From assembly GCF_000471905.2 (NCBI RefSeq), contig NW_006499799.1, positions 1,277,339 through 1,341,338 on the forward strand: a stretch of DNA of 64,000 nucleotides. The letters run 5' to 3'. The notes beneath the pieces were generated by a model. That model searched no databases. It was not told the DNA's origin and saw only the letters and a program-made list of their open reading frames with translations. This DNA comes from Amborella trichopoda. Taxonomy: Eukaryota > Streptophyta > Magnoliopsida > Amborellales > Amborellaceae. This document shows, one piece after another, positions 22,329 to 32,228 of the stretch. Numbering within the stretch: position 1 is the stretch's first letter; each line of letters opens with the position of its first letter. The position numbers and the translations under genes are program-made.

Positions 22329-23459
22329 TCAAGGAAACGCCATTAGTAAAAATGATAGACGAACATAGTCATCAAACAGTGAGCAAAACAGTTTCGTAAG
22401 AATTAAAAAAAAATTGGGCACGATGAAAACCTGAAAGAGCACAGTGAGTAAAAATGGAAGAATAAGGATAGACCTCGCCGAAAGGTCATGAGCAAAAGAG
22501 CCCCAAATAAAAGGAAGTTGGGGAAAACCGTCTGTATGGTGCCGCTTCCCAAGTTGAAGTGAAAATCCACGAAAGGACGTTTGGATTAATAAACAGGTTG
22601 ATGCAGCAATCACCCCTACATGTGACTTTAACTTGCATTTCAAAGAAGAATCCTCGGTGTCACAATACCAGGACTCAAAAATACGAGCTTCAAGGAAAAT
22701 ATTCCAACAGCAAGGACAAAAGATTCGCCAAGAAGGTAAGACAAGCCTCATGAGGATGAGCATTATTCCCACGAGATCACCGACACACTCTAAAATGCTA
22801 AAGACACCCACGAAGGCAAGAAACTAACAACGTTAGGGTGGAACCTGCTAGAGACTTCAAGGTGACGCCTCCCCAAAATCCCTCCCTAGCCGACAGGCCC
22901 AGACTTTCGAGATAGGCCAACAAAAAGCCCTCGACTGGACTCGACAGGAGACGGACCACAAAGGTACCCTGCTTGTCAAAAGCAAACCTGGTGTAGCAGC
23001 AAACAACACTGACCAAAAGATCTTTGGCTGTAAATCCAAAGACAAAGAAACCCAGACCAAATGGGAATAATTCCCTTCACCATGGCACTCAATTGCCAGA
23101 CGGGCCTGATTTTGACTAACGAGATCCTGACAAAATCCTCAGCTTCACAATCATAAACAGTCCACATAAGGGTGAGGACTTCAATAGGATCCCTCAAAAA
23201 AGTCTCTTCTTCCCCTAAAGTCTCCACAGATGGACCTGTACATTGCATCCAAACGTCTGAGCATCCTAGTTACAGCATTGCGTGAATCTCCTCGGTGTTC
23301 ACATGGTCCTTTGCCTAGGAAGACAAAAGTAATAAAGTCGAGTGAAATTTTTTGAATGTTGTCCTTCTTTCTTCTCTCGAACACAACATTCGGTAGGGAA
23401 AGCTGTTTGAACACATTTTTCAGCACCTTGGTCCCTGATGCGGAATAAAGAGGAAACAA
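22329..23459 (-). other. Antisense open frames in the Tat 3' region, unrecognised
   Basis: On the minus strand, 22329-22811 is open for 160 codons (hydrophobic, Leu/Phe/Cys-rich). Shorter overlapping frames follow at 22798-23016, 22976-23248 and 23181-23459. I recognise no domain. Some Tat-lineage elements carry an antisense gene between pol and the 3' LTR, but chance open frames are equally likely here. Confidence 0.2.
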
Positions 23460-26400
23460 GTCAATAAAGCCTCAACATACAATGAAAATTTGACAGTCTT
23501 AGAATGGCCCCTAAACTGATCAAGATCTTAATAAGAACTCCAAAAGCCCAGCTACTAAGTTTCTTCGTAATTCGACATATCTAAGACAGTAAACACAAAG
23601 AAACAATTTCGGTAAAATTGGCTTCTGACTCCCTAAAATAAATCCCATAACTATAACTATATTTTCAATATGTCAAACAGCTATGGGACCAACATCATTA
23701 GATCTGGCATGGTCGAAAACCCCTATGGGTCATGTTTCGACTTAATCGGACACTCCAGGAGAAAGTTATGAGTAAAATACTAAAAAGGGGTAGGCCGCAC
23801 ACTATTCTCGTGTGGCCACCCTGCATCAAAACACCAATAAAGGTGGCTATTTTCACATTCACAGTCAGTGATTTTCGGGGCCCATATCTCACACATTCCA
23901 AGTTGGATCACGCTCAAATTTTGTGAGCGTGTTCGTCTCATCAAGATGAGCATTTCAATATGTGGTAAGCCATGTGACGATGCCCAAGCAGGGAGAAAAA
24001 CTAGAGATAAATAGCTAATTCGTGAAGAAAATTGTAGAAAAATCAGCAACAGCATGCCTCATTCAAGCAGCCAAATCACGGCGCTCGTGCTCTCGATCGA
24101 CATGAAATCAATTGCATTATTTGCGTAAGGTCCGAGGTGATCTCTTGTTCAAACCTCACATACAATGAATAGTTGGATTTCACACATGGAGGTGTCAAAG
24201 CTGCCGTAAATTTTGGCTGTCGGATTTTAAGATTCCCGCCAAAAACCCAAGATAATGAAATCTTCATCCGGGCATCAAATCGAGCTGCGTTTGTTACAAC
24301 GTGATCATAACATCATGCTTAGTGGATTCGATGAAGAAACTGGAAAAAAACATCAAGGAATGAGCGCACTATCGATCTGAAGTTTTCAAGATTCATCCAA
24401 AATTCAAGTTTCATGATCATGGCTTAAAAACATGATTCATGGCTTGAAGTTGGTATCAAATCGATCGTCATGCTGAGCACTACAAGAAAAAAATTATATT
24501 TTTATCAAATGGGCATCAGAGCAACCCCAAATCATCCATGAAAGATCATGTAAGTTCTCGAGCAACAATAGGGACTGTTCTGAAATTCAACACATTGTTC
24601 AGTAGGGGCAAAACAGTCCTTTTGCACCCATTTTTATATTTTCTTTTAATTCAATTAAATTGTAATTATCTTCAATTTTAAGTAGTTTTTTTATGTCCAC
24701 CCATGTTTGAGCCTAATTCTATCTAAACATGCAAAGCTAAATTATAAAAAAAAAAACTTTAGTTCATTCTTCAATATTCAATAAAGACATCAATTCTTGC
24801 TTGAGTTCATGAGTGCATCTTGGAAAGAGAGAGAGAGAGGAGAGAGAAGTAAAGTACCCTTCAGTAAGGTAACTTTCTCTCTCCTCCTCTTTTCTCTCCT
24901 CTTCTCTTTTCTCTCTCCTCTTCTTTTCTCTCCCCTCCTTTATTCTCTCTCTCCTTCTTTTTTCTCTCTTCCTCTTTTCTCTCTCCTCTTTTTTCTCTCT
25001 CCTCTTTTCTCATCCCTATCTCACTTTCTCTCTCCTCCCATCTCATCTCTATCTCTCTTTCTCTCTCCTCCCGTCTCATCTTTATCTCTCTTTCTCCCTC
25101 CTCCTGTCTCATCTCTATCTCTCTTTCTCCCTCCCCTTTTCTCATCTCTATCTCTCTTTCTCTCTCCTATTTTCTCGTCTCTCTCTTTCTCCCTCCTCTA
25201 GTCTATCATGTTTCTCTCTCCCTGCTCCTCTTTCTTTCTCCATTCACGTATGGCAGACGTATCATTTGGCGTGATACCTTCCTGCTCATGAGACATGAAC
25301 AGTGAACTGGGCCGTGGCTAAAGTGGTGGGTCAGGCCTCTGTCAAAATTCTCCCTTCTCTCTTCAATCATAGCTGGTGCAAGCCTAACGCCGCCTATGTT
25401 TTTTCTCTCTTTCTTCTCTTCTATCACAGCCGACAAACGTATTGCTTCCTATGTTTTCTCTCTCTTTCTTTTCAATCACAGACGGTGAAAACTTATTGTC
25501 GCCTGTGTTTTCTCTGTCTTTCTTCTTTTTAGTCACAAATGGCACAAGCCTATTGTAGCCTGTATTTTCTCTCTCTTCCCGTTCTTTTGACACAGCCAAC
25601 AAAAAAACAGTGTCATCTGTATCTTCTTTCTCTTCTCTCTTGTTATTCAGCTGGTGGAAACACATCGCCACTTGTGTCTTCTCTCCCTTCTCTCTTCTTG
25701 TATAGCTAGTGAAAATACAACACCTCCTGTGTCTTCTCTCTCTTCTCCCTTCAAACAAAGACAGTGGAAACACATCGTCGCCTATGTTTACTCCTTCCCC
25801 TTCTGTCACAAACGACAGAAACCCATTGTCATCTAAGTCTTCTCTCTTCACATCCCATCACCGTCTGTGCCTTTCTTCCTGTACCTTCTCTTTCTTACTT
25901 CTTATCCTTGCTATTCCCCTCTCTTCTTCCTCTTCCTCTTTCTTTCCCCTCTATCCTCTTTTATGCTCTTCTTTCTCTTTCTGTTCTCTTTTCTTTCGTC
26001 TACTCTTTCATTTGATTAAGAGAGGTTGGGACTAGCATTTCATGGTAATTCTGTCGTCTAACAGTAGCGCCCTTGTGTCAGTCAAAGTTACTATGCCTAC
26101 TTTATTATCACGACAGACTAGCTATCGTGTCATGCTAGTTGGTATTGATACTATCATCTAGCAGTAATTTTGTTGAACCGGTCTGAGTTACCAAGCCTGT
26201 TTTCTTTCCACATTGGGTCAAATACCTACTAGTATAGTCACTTTACCGCCTGGTCAAATTATTCTCATCCTAATCTTAATTCTCTCATTCTTCTTCTCTT
26301 CTTTTTGAATGTGCACGCCTGTGTGCGTTTGCCCAAAGGAAAGGTGGGGTCCTGTGACTCACTGGTCTTATAACATTTGTCATGTGGATGTGATTATATA

Positions 26401-26658
26401 AACAGGCCAAACGAGGCGATTTCGATCCAATTCTACAACTAGGGAGCTTTCTTCGTGATCTAAGAGGGCTCCCACACGAGCCAGCCCGAGTAAGTCCCGA
26501 ACCCACCTTAAATTCCTCTCTCATTGGTTGGTCCACTTGCCCTTGTTTTAGAGCAAGGTTCCTAAGAGAGCGATCTCAAGTCCTGAGTTCCCCTGAAACC
26601 CGAGACGCATGCCGCTCGATCATCCAGATCTGGAGGGTGAGATCGAGGCACCTAACCA
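23404..26658 (+). repeat. 3' LTR of the large Tat element
   Basis: TGTTTGAACAC start and CACCTAACCA end, 3255 bp, against 3213 bp for the 5' LTR. It carries the same GA run (24823-24842), CT tract (24870-25230), 'cctgtgtcttctctc' subrepeats (25320-25850) and tail. AATAAA is at 24780-24785. The following bases (CCCCTGTTGGGG) do not continue into a PBS, which is how I know this is the 3' copy. Confidence 0.88.
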
Positions 26659-27609
26659 CCCCTGTTGGGGGGTCCTTGTTCTACTTGGCCCTATTGGGGG
26701 GTTCTTGTTCATCAGTAAGTGTGTGATTTTATTCACCGCAGCATAGTGGAATACTTTCTTTGCATACACTTTGCGAATTGCATTCTAACACATTCAGTCC
26801 CCTAATTGTAGGGTTTTTTGCTCGAATTCCCTGCTATTAGGTCATCATACGCACACACTCGGATGAGCTTGCCTCATTTTGTCTCGGAGGTCCAGTCGAG
26901 AGAAAAAAGCTCCCAGACTAGCAAATATCGTCATTGACGAGGTTCACCCATCTCCTATATGTGGTAGTTAGTAGTAATACTCATACAACCATGGAGTGCT
27001 TGACTAGTTTCAAGCCTTCATAACAGGTGTGGGAAGTTGGCTTCGAGAGCGAGACCATATGACTAACAGTTTAAGCTCTTGTAGTACTCCTTTCTAAAAG
27101 GGTTTTGAAAATTGACGGTTTGAACAATCAAATTGAAAGACATTTTCAAAAGGGATGGGCCTTACCGTTTTGCCACCTGTTGCCCCTTTGGTGGTCATTT
27201 TCTTTATTATGTTTATTTTTACCCGAAGATGATGAAAGGATTTCCCTGTGGGATAGTGAGAACTCAAAGGTCTTGCAGTTGTCCTTTCACCTTTGGAGCT
27301 TTCATCCAGTGATTCACTGGTCTTTGAATAGTTCTCTGAATTCTTTCCGGGTTTCCATCTTGGAGAAGTCTCAACGTACTTTCAGGGTTCATCGAAGTCA
27401 CTTCGGTTTTCCACTCATGTCGCCCTCCCACTTCTTTCTCAGTTGATACTATTGGGAACCTGCAGGGTTTAGGAGGAGTCCTCGTCCTCAGGGTCTGCTT
27501 GTGCAGTATTGTTGGAACTTGCAAGTACTTTTTTGTTCATGAGCATTTGAATTGGAAGCTCCTTCTTGGAGATTTTTTCATTCTTTTTTTCTGTGATGCC
27601 TTTTCAGGT

Positions 27610-28640
27610 TTTTCGCCACGCTCTTGAGCCTTTTACAAGTAGTATTTTCTGAGATACATCACATTAATGGGGTCGTTGAGTTTGTACCCCTCTTAATTTT
27701 TGATTTTGTAAGAATTGTTTGCGTGCACTCATGTAACGATGAATGGCCCCTTCCAATTAGGTTTGAACTTGCCTAAAAGGTGTGGATTTGCAGGAGTTTG
27801 GAATATTTTCTTGAGATGTCCCCTTCAGTGAATTGTCGAGGAACTTTTCTTTGGTATGCCCTCTCGATTCTACACTGGTAAGCAACGGAATTTTGTGTTT
27901 CTCGTAGTCATCTTTCATTCAGAGTATCGAGGGCAGCGATTCGTGCTTCAATCTTTTGTTCCTCATCTGACTTTTTGTTAATAAGCACTTTGAGAGGCAA
28001 TATCTCAACTTCAATGGGTAGCACTGCTTCCATACCATACACCAATGAGTATGGGGTCACGTCAATAGGAGTCTTCTCAGTTGTCCGAGCGTTATTTAGC
28101 TTTTCGTGCCAATCTTTGCCATGTTCTATTATTTTATCTACAATTCTGAGAAGTCCTTTATTTGTGGCCTCCTATTGTCCATTTCCTTGAGGGCAGTAAG
28201 GCGTGGAGAATTTTTACGTTATCCCAAACTTTTTACACACCTTAGTGACCTTTTCATTTTTGAAGTTAGATCCATTGTTAGTAATGATTGACTCAGAAAC
28301 AAAGAATCTGAATATGATGTTGTTCTTTATGAAACGGGCAACATGTTGTCCCTCAATATTGATAAATAATGTGGCCTCTACCCATTTGTGAAGTACTCTA
28401 TAGCCGTTAATATAAAACGATGGTTGTTTAAGGCTTTTGGTTAGATCATTCCGATGATATCAAGACCCCACATAGCAAAGGGCCATAGGGCGGTGTTGAG
28501 TTTAGCGTACAGACAGTGCATGGATGAGGTATCCATAAAGTTAACATTTGGGGACACCTCTTGATGAACTTCCAACAATCTTCAGCCATGGTGGTCTAGT
28601 AATAGCCTTGGCGCCTGATTTTTTGAGCTAAGGAGGTTGC
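27610..28640 (-). pseudogene. Integrase of the minus-strand Tat/Ogre-like element
   Basis: Minus-strand fragments: a second-Asp block SIITNNGSNFKNEKV near 28290, where NNG replaces the usual DNG, then STPYCPQGNGQ near 28190 with the Glu position disturbed by a TAG, a PYSLVYGMEAVLPIEV block near 28030, and the C-terminal GKFKPNWKGPFIV and DPINVMYLRKYY near 27620-27760. The catalytic Asp-to-Asn change and the stops indicate an inactive copy. 26659-27610 beyond it shows no gene. Confidence 0.8.
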
Positions 28641-28879
28641 CGCAGAATGACCTCCTTCATTGTGAAACTCTGTCAGTACTTGATCGATTTCTGGCTAAAT
28701 AGCACATCTGAAACTAGCACATCTGAAACTAGGAGAGACACTTCCCCATCATTCTCATTTTCTTGCTCCATTTCTTCTTCGATACTTGGTGGAGAAGGAC
28801 CATGTTTGTTTGTTCCTGATGGAGAATGGGAGTGTGGTGATTCTGAAGGAATATCAACCATTGAAGCATGGGTCGCAAG

Positions 28880-29880
28880 GGTGTCAGCGAACTGATTATT
28901 TTCCCTAGTTACGTGCTTAAAGGTGATTTTCTTAAAATATGGGATTTACTTTTCCACCTTTTCTTGATAGGGTTTGAGATTTTCTTCTTTCACTTTCGAA
29001 ATCCCTTAAACTTAGTTTATAATGAGTAAGGAGTCACCAATGACTCGTATTTGCTGGATTTTCATTCCCATATCGTTCTCGATCTTGGCTATCAAGGCTT
29101 CATATTCAACAATGTTATTGGTACATGGAAATTCAATCTGATGGTTGTTGGCATTAAAACCTTCTCAAGGGAGCATAGTATGATACCTATACCTGACCCG
29201 TATTCATTCCTTGCATTGTTGAAGTATAGCTCCCGAATTGAGTCCTCAATTGTGAAGAGATTCTCATCAGGGAGATTTGTGTTGACGGGAGTGTTATCAA
29301 GCAGTGCGTGTTCAGCCAAGTGGTCAGCAATGGCTTGTCCTTTGATCGATTTTTGAGTAACATATTCGATCTCAAACTCGCTCAATAGCATTCTCCACTT
29401 CGCCAAACGTTTGTTAAGGATTGGTCTCTCCAATAGGTACTTGAGCGGGTCAATTTTTTAGATAAGATTGACTGTACGAGATAAGACATAGTGTCTTAAC
29501 TTCTGCATGGCCCACACAAGCGTCAAGCAATGCTTCTCCACGTCTATGTATCATGTCTCAGAGTTGACCATGGTTTTACTGATATAGTATATCATTTGTT
29601 CTTTTCCATGTTCATCGTACTATTCTAACATTGCCCCCATGGTCTTGTCTTTCACAGATATGTATATGAATAAGAGTTTCTCTGGATTATGAGGACTAAG
29701 GACGGGAGGTTTTGGTGAGGTACTCCTTGATTTGATCAAACGCTTCTTGGCATTCATTATCCTATATGAATGGGGCATCCTTCTTAAGAATCCTATTGAT
29801 CAGAGCGCACTTGTCTGCCAATTGTGAAATAAAACTCCTTATGGCTTGTATGCTCCCTTGAAGCCGAGGAGGGGGCATTT
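28880..29880 (-). pseudogene. RNase H and archaeal-type RNase H, minus-strand element
   Basis: The 113-codon frame at 29092-29433 holds the end of the first RNase H (RLAKWRMLLSEFEIEYVTQ, KGQAIADHLAEH) and the start of the second (RELYFNNARNEYGSGIGIIL). The second domain normally begins FDGA; here it is FNNA, so the first catalytic Asp is Asn. The remaining aRNH continues in other frames toward 28900. This tandem RNase H arrangement identifies the Tat lineage. Confidence 0.82.
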
Positions 29881-30790
29881 CATGATGGCTCGTATTTTGG
29901 ACAGGTCCACCTTAATGCCCCTTTGACTTACTATAAAACACAGTAACTTGCTGGATTCAACTCCAAAGGCACATTTTTAAGGATTGAGTTTGAGTTGATG
30001 TTTCCGAAGTCTTTAAAAAATGGTTCTCAAGTTGGTGAGATGGTCAAACCTGGCCTTCGACTTGACTAGAATGTCGTCGACATAGTCGTCCATGATGGTG
30101 TGCATTAAGTCATGGAAGATGCTAGTCATTGCCCGTTGATAAGTTGCCCCTACATTTTTTAGGCCAAAGGGTATGAGACAGTAGTAGTAGGTTCCCCATT
30201 ACGTTATGAATGAAGTCTTGGTTTGGTCTTCTTCTGCCATGAGGATCTGGTTGTAACCCGAGAAGTTGTCCATGAATGACAACATCTCATGCCCCATAGT
30301 GTTTTCGACCAAGCATCTATGTTTGGTAATGGGAAATTGTCTTTGGGACATGCCTTGTTGAGGTCTCTCTAGTCGACACACACTCGTATTCTCCTGCCTT
30401 TCTTGGGTACGACCACTATGTTGGCCAACCATTCTGAGTAATCGACGAGGGTAATGAAATTTGTCTTGAGCAGTTTATCAAATTCTTCCTTAATTTTGAG
30501 CTCAAGGTGGGTCTTTTGACGTCAGAGTTTCTTCCTTCCAGGCTTTGTCCCTTCGTTGAATATTAGGAGATGTTGTACCAATGTGGGATCTAGCCTTGGC
30601 ATAACATCGTATGACTAGGGGAAGACATCACGATATTTCTTGAGAAAGGAAATCATATTTTCCTGCTCCTTAGGAGATAGGGAGGTTCGAACCTTGGTAA
30701 ACCTTGGGTCCTTCTCAGTTCATAAGTTTACGTCAATTGTCTCTTCGATGATAGATATTGGGTCAGCATCGAACCTCTTCTTGAATTACT
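29880..30790 (-). pseudogene. Reverse transcriptase, minus-strand element
   Basis: The 30199-30432 frame carries LSFMDNFSGYNQILMAEEDQ. In the next frame MPFGLKNVGATYQRAM follows near 30150, and the catalytic YVDD lies at 30073-30084 (complement). LKLNP and KCAFGVESSKLL follow near 29980, typical of Tat RT. At least five stops or frame changes occur. Confidence 0.85.
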
Positions 30791-31680
30791 CAACATGAGA
30801 AGTGAGTTCCTTAGGTTGAGGGATTTCTTTAGACTCTTGGCTCTCTTGATCTTCGTCTTGGTCGTCCAATTCGTCGACTTGGGTATTATGTACCATTATT
30901 GAGCTATTTTGAGTGCTCGCTGTTTTTAAAAATTCTTTTTCCTTATTATCAATTTTATCACGTTTTGAATTTTCAATGGTTTTTGAAATAACACAAGAGG
31001 TGTCCCTTATGGGACTCGCGAGAGATATGTTGGGGACTAGTCGTGAAGGGTGGCCACCTAGCCACCCTACGCCTATCCCTTTTTCGGCACTGGGACTTGA
31101 AGGTATCGCTGGTATGCTTCCAGTGATTCTCAAGATAGAGGAATGATTGACTAATTTCGTTCCTACGTTTGAAGACATGGATGAGCACGTTTGGCTGGGT
31201 TAGAGTCGATTGTACATACCTTCAAATCCAAGTCAGCAAAAAGGACTTCAATTCCTAGTTCTTGTGTGTGCTGAGGTGTGGAAGAAGAATTCCTGATCGT
31301 TGGGGAATCAAGGATCACCTTTGACCATTTTGAAGGATGGGCATTGAGAGGATCGAGGCTTTGAATGCCTCCAGATACAAAACCCGGATAGCTTGAAGGC
31401 TTCATTTGGCTTCGAAATAAGGTGAGAGGACACCTAAGTCCTCTTCGATCCCCGTTTTCAATTTTGGCTTGGGGTGATTCAGAAATTGCCTCTGTTACGC
31501 CTTACCCTTGACTCCCCAAGCCTTGGCATGCTTGGAAGCCTTGAAAGAATAGCATGTGCCAAGCTTCGAGGGACCAGAAACCGTATCGATGTTGACATTA
31601 AATAATGTCATCCATCGATGCAGAAGTTTGCAAGATTTTGAGAACAGGGTTGCGCCTCTAGGTGTAAGTTGGCACAATCG
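30786..31680 (-). pseudogene. Protease-RT linker of the minus-strand element
   Basis: 130 codons open at 30786-31178, ending in an acidic stretch (DELDDQDEDQESQESKEIP) that resembles the acidic spacer before RT in Ogre-type polyproteins. 31163-31405 and 31495-31686 are shorter fragments in the same region with no recognised domain. Confidence 0.6.
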
Positions 31681-31682
31681 GC

Positions 31683-32228
31683 TCATTCGAAAGAAGTGAG
31701 AAGGATTTCTCCAAGCTCAACCCCGACGGCTACCTTCCTATTACCTATACTAGGATTGAGGAAAGAAGGGGGTTCAACACATACCTTCGCGACACCATTT
31801 TTAGTCAGAAATTTGAGGTATTGATGAAATGTAGAGGCGACCATGAGATTTTCATGCAGCCATGGTCTTCCTAACAGTATGTTCAATGAAGGTTTTATGT
31901 CCAAGATGTAAAACTTTATCCCTTGGACGATAGGGCCGATCTTGCGTGTGAGCGGTAGTATGCCTTCAGCTTGTCTCTTGGTCCCGTCGTATGCGACGAT
32001 AGTTAGTTGACATGGCTCGAAGTCATCCGGGCTTTTGCTTATCTACTTCATTGTTTTCATGGGGCATATGTTTAAGGATGCCCCATTATCAACAAGCACT
32101 CTCCATATCTCGTATCCATGTATGAAATAATGATCAGAGGTTGAACATGAAAGCAGTTGAAGCTGGCTGGGATGTCATTGTCCGTGAACACAATGGCGTT
32201 GGTGCCATAAGTTGGTTGATCATTAAAA
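31683..32228 (-). pseudogene. Aspartic protease region, minus-strand element
   Basis: Minus strand: a VLVDNGASLNICP block near 32070-32110 is the active-site motif (D-N-G in Tat/Ogre elements), followed by YDGTKRQAEG and NILLGRPWLHE near 31860, the conserved end of the fold. Upstream, AIVFTDNDIP near 32190 is also typical of Ogre polyproteins. A frame change separates the blocks. Confidence 0.8.

Larger units (their letters stand above)
18963..23403 (+). other. Long 3' untranslated region of the Tat element
   Basis: 4.4 kb between integrase and the 3' LTR with no recognisable protein. It is a mosaic of short tandem families, listed separately, joined by non-repetitive stretches (19330-19735, 19965-20750, 22320-23390). 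A related doublet 'gttgctcttgcatatgaggataagag' occurs at 19125-19210. The last bases before the LTR, GGTAGGGAAAGC, are a weak polypurine tract. Four antisense open frames of 67-160 codons lie at 22329-23459 without a recognisable domain. Confidence 0.75.
1030..26658 (+). mobile_element. Tat-lineage Ty3/gypsy LTR retrotransposon, old, with a nested chromovirus
   Basis: A 25.6-kb composite bounded by two direct LTRs of about 3.2 kb (1030-4242 and 23404-26658) that begin TGTTTGAACAC and end in CA. A PBS-like motif follows the first LTR, and gag, RT, RNase H, archaeal-type RNase H and integrase follow in the Tat order. Without the nested insertion at 6947-13959 the element is about 18.6 kb, which suits this lineage (Ogre/Retand/Tat). 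A hand alignment of the last ~208 bp of both LTRs gives about 32 differences (~15%), so the insertion is old. Stops and frameshifts are scattered through the polyprotein. The 5-bp flanks are CCCCG and CCCCT, one mismatch from a target-site duplication. Confidence 0.88.
26659..32228 (-). mobile_element. Minus-strand Tat/Ogre-like retrotransposon, internal region only
   Basis: Read on the minus strand from 32.2 to 26.7 kb the order is protease, acidic linker, RT, RNase H, archaeal-type RNase H, integrase, then untranslated sequence. No LTR or gag is seen: the left end abuts the LTR at 26658 and the right end is cut at about 32228 by a FAR1-like fragment. Its sequence is clearly different from the two plus-strand Tat copies, so it is another family in the lineage. 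Its reading frames are as broken as theirs. Confidence 0.85.
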
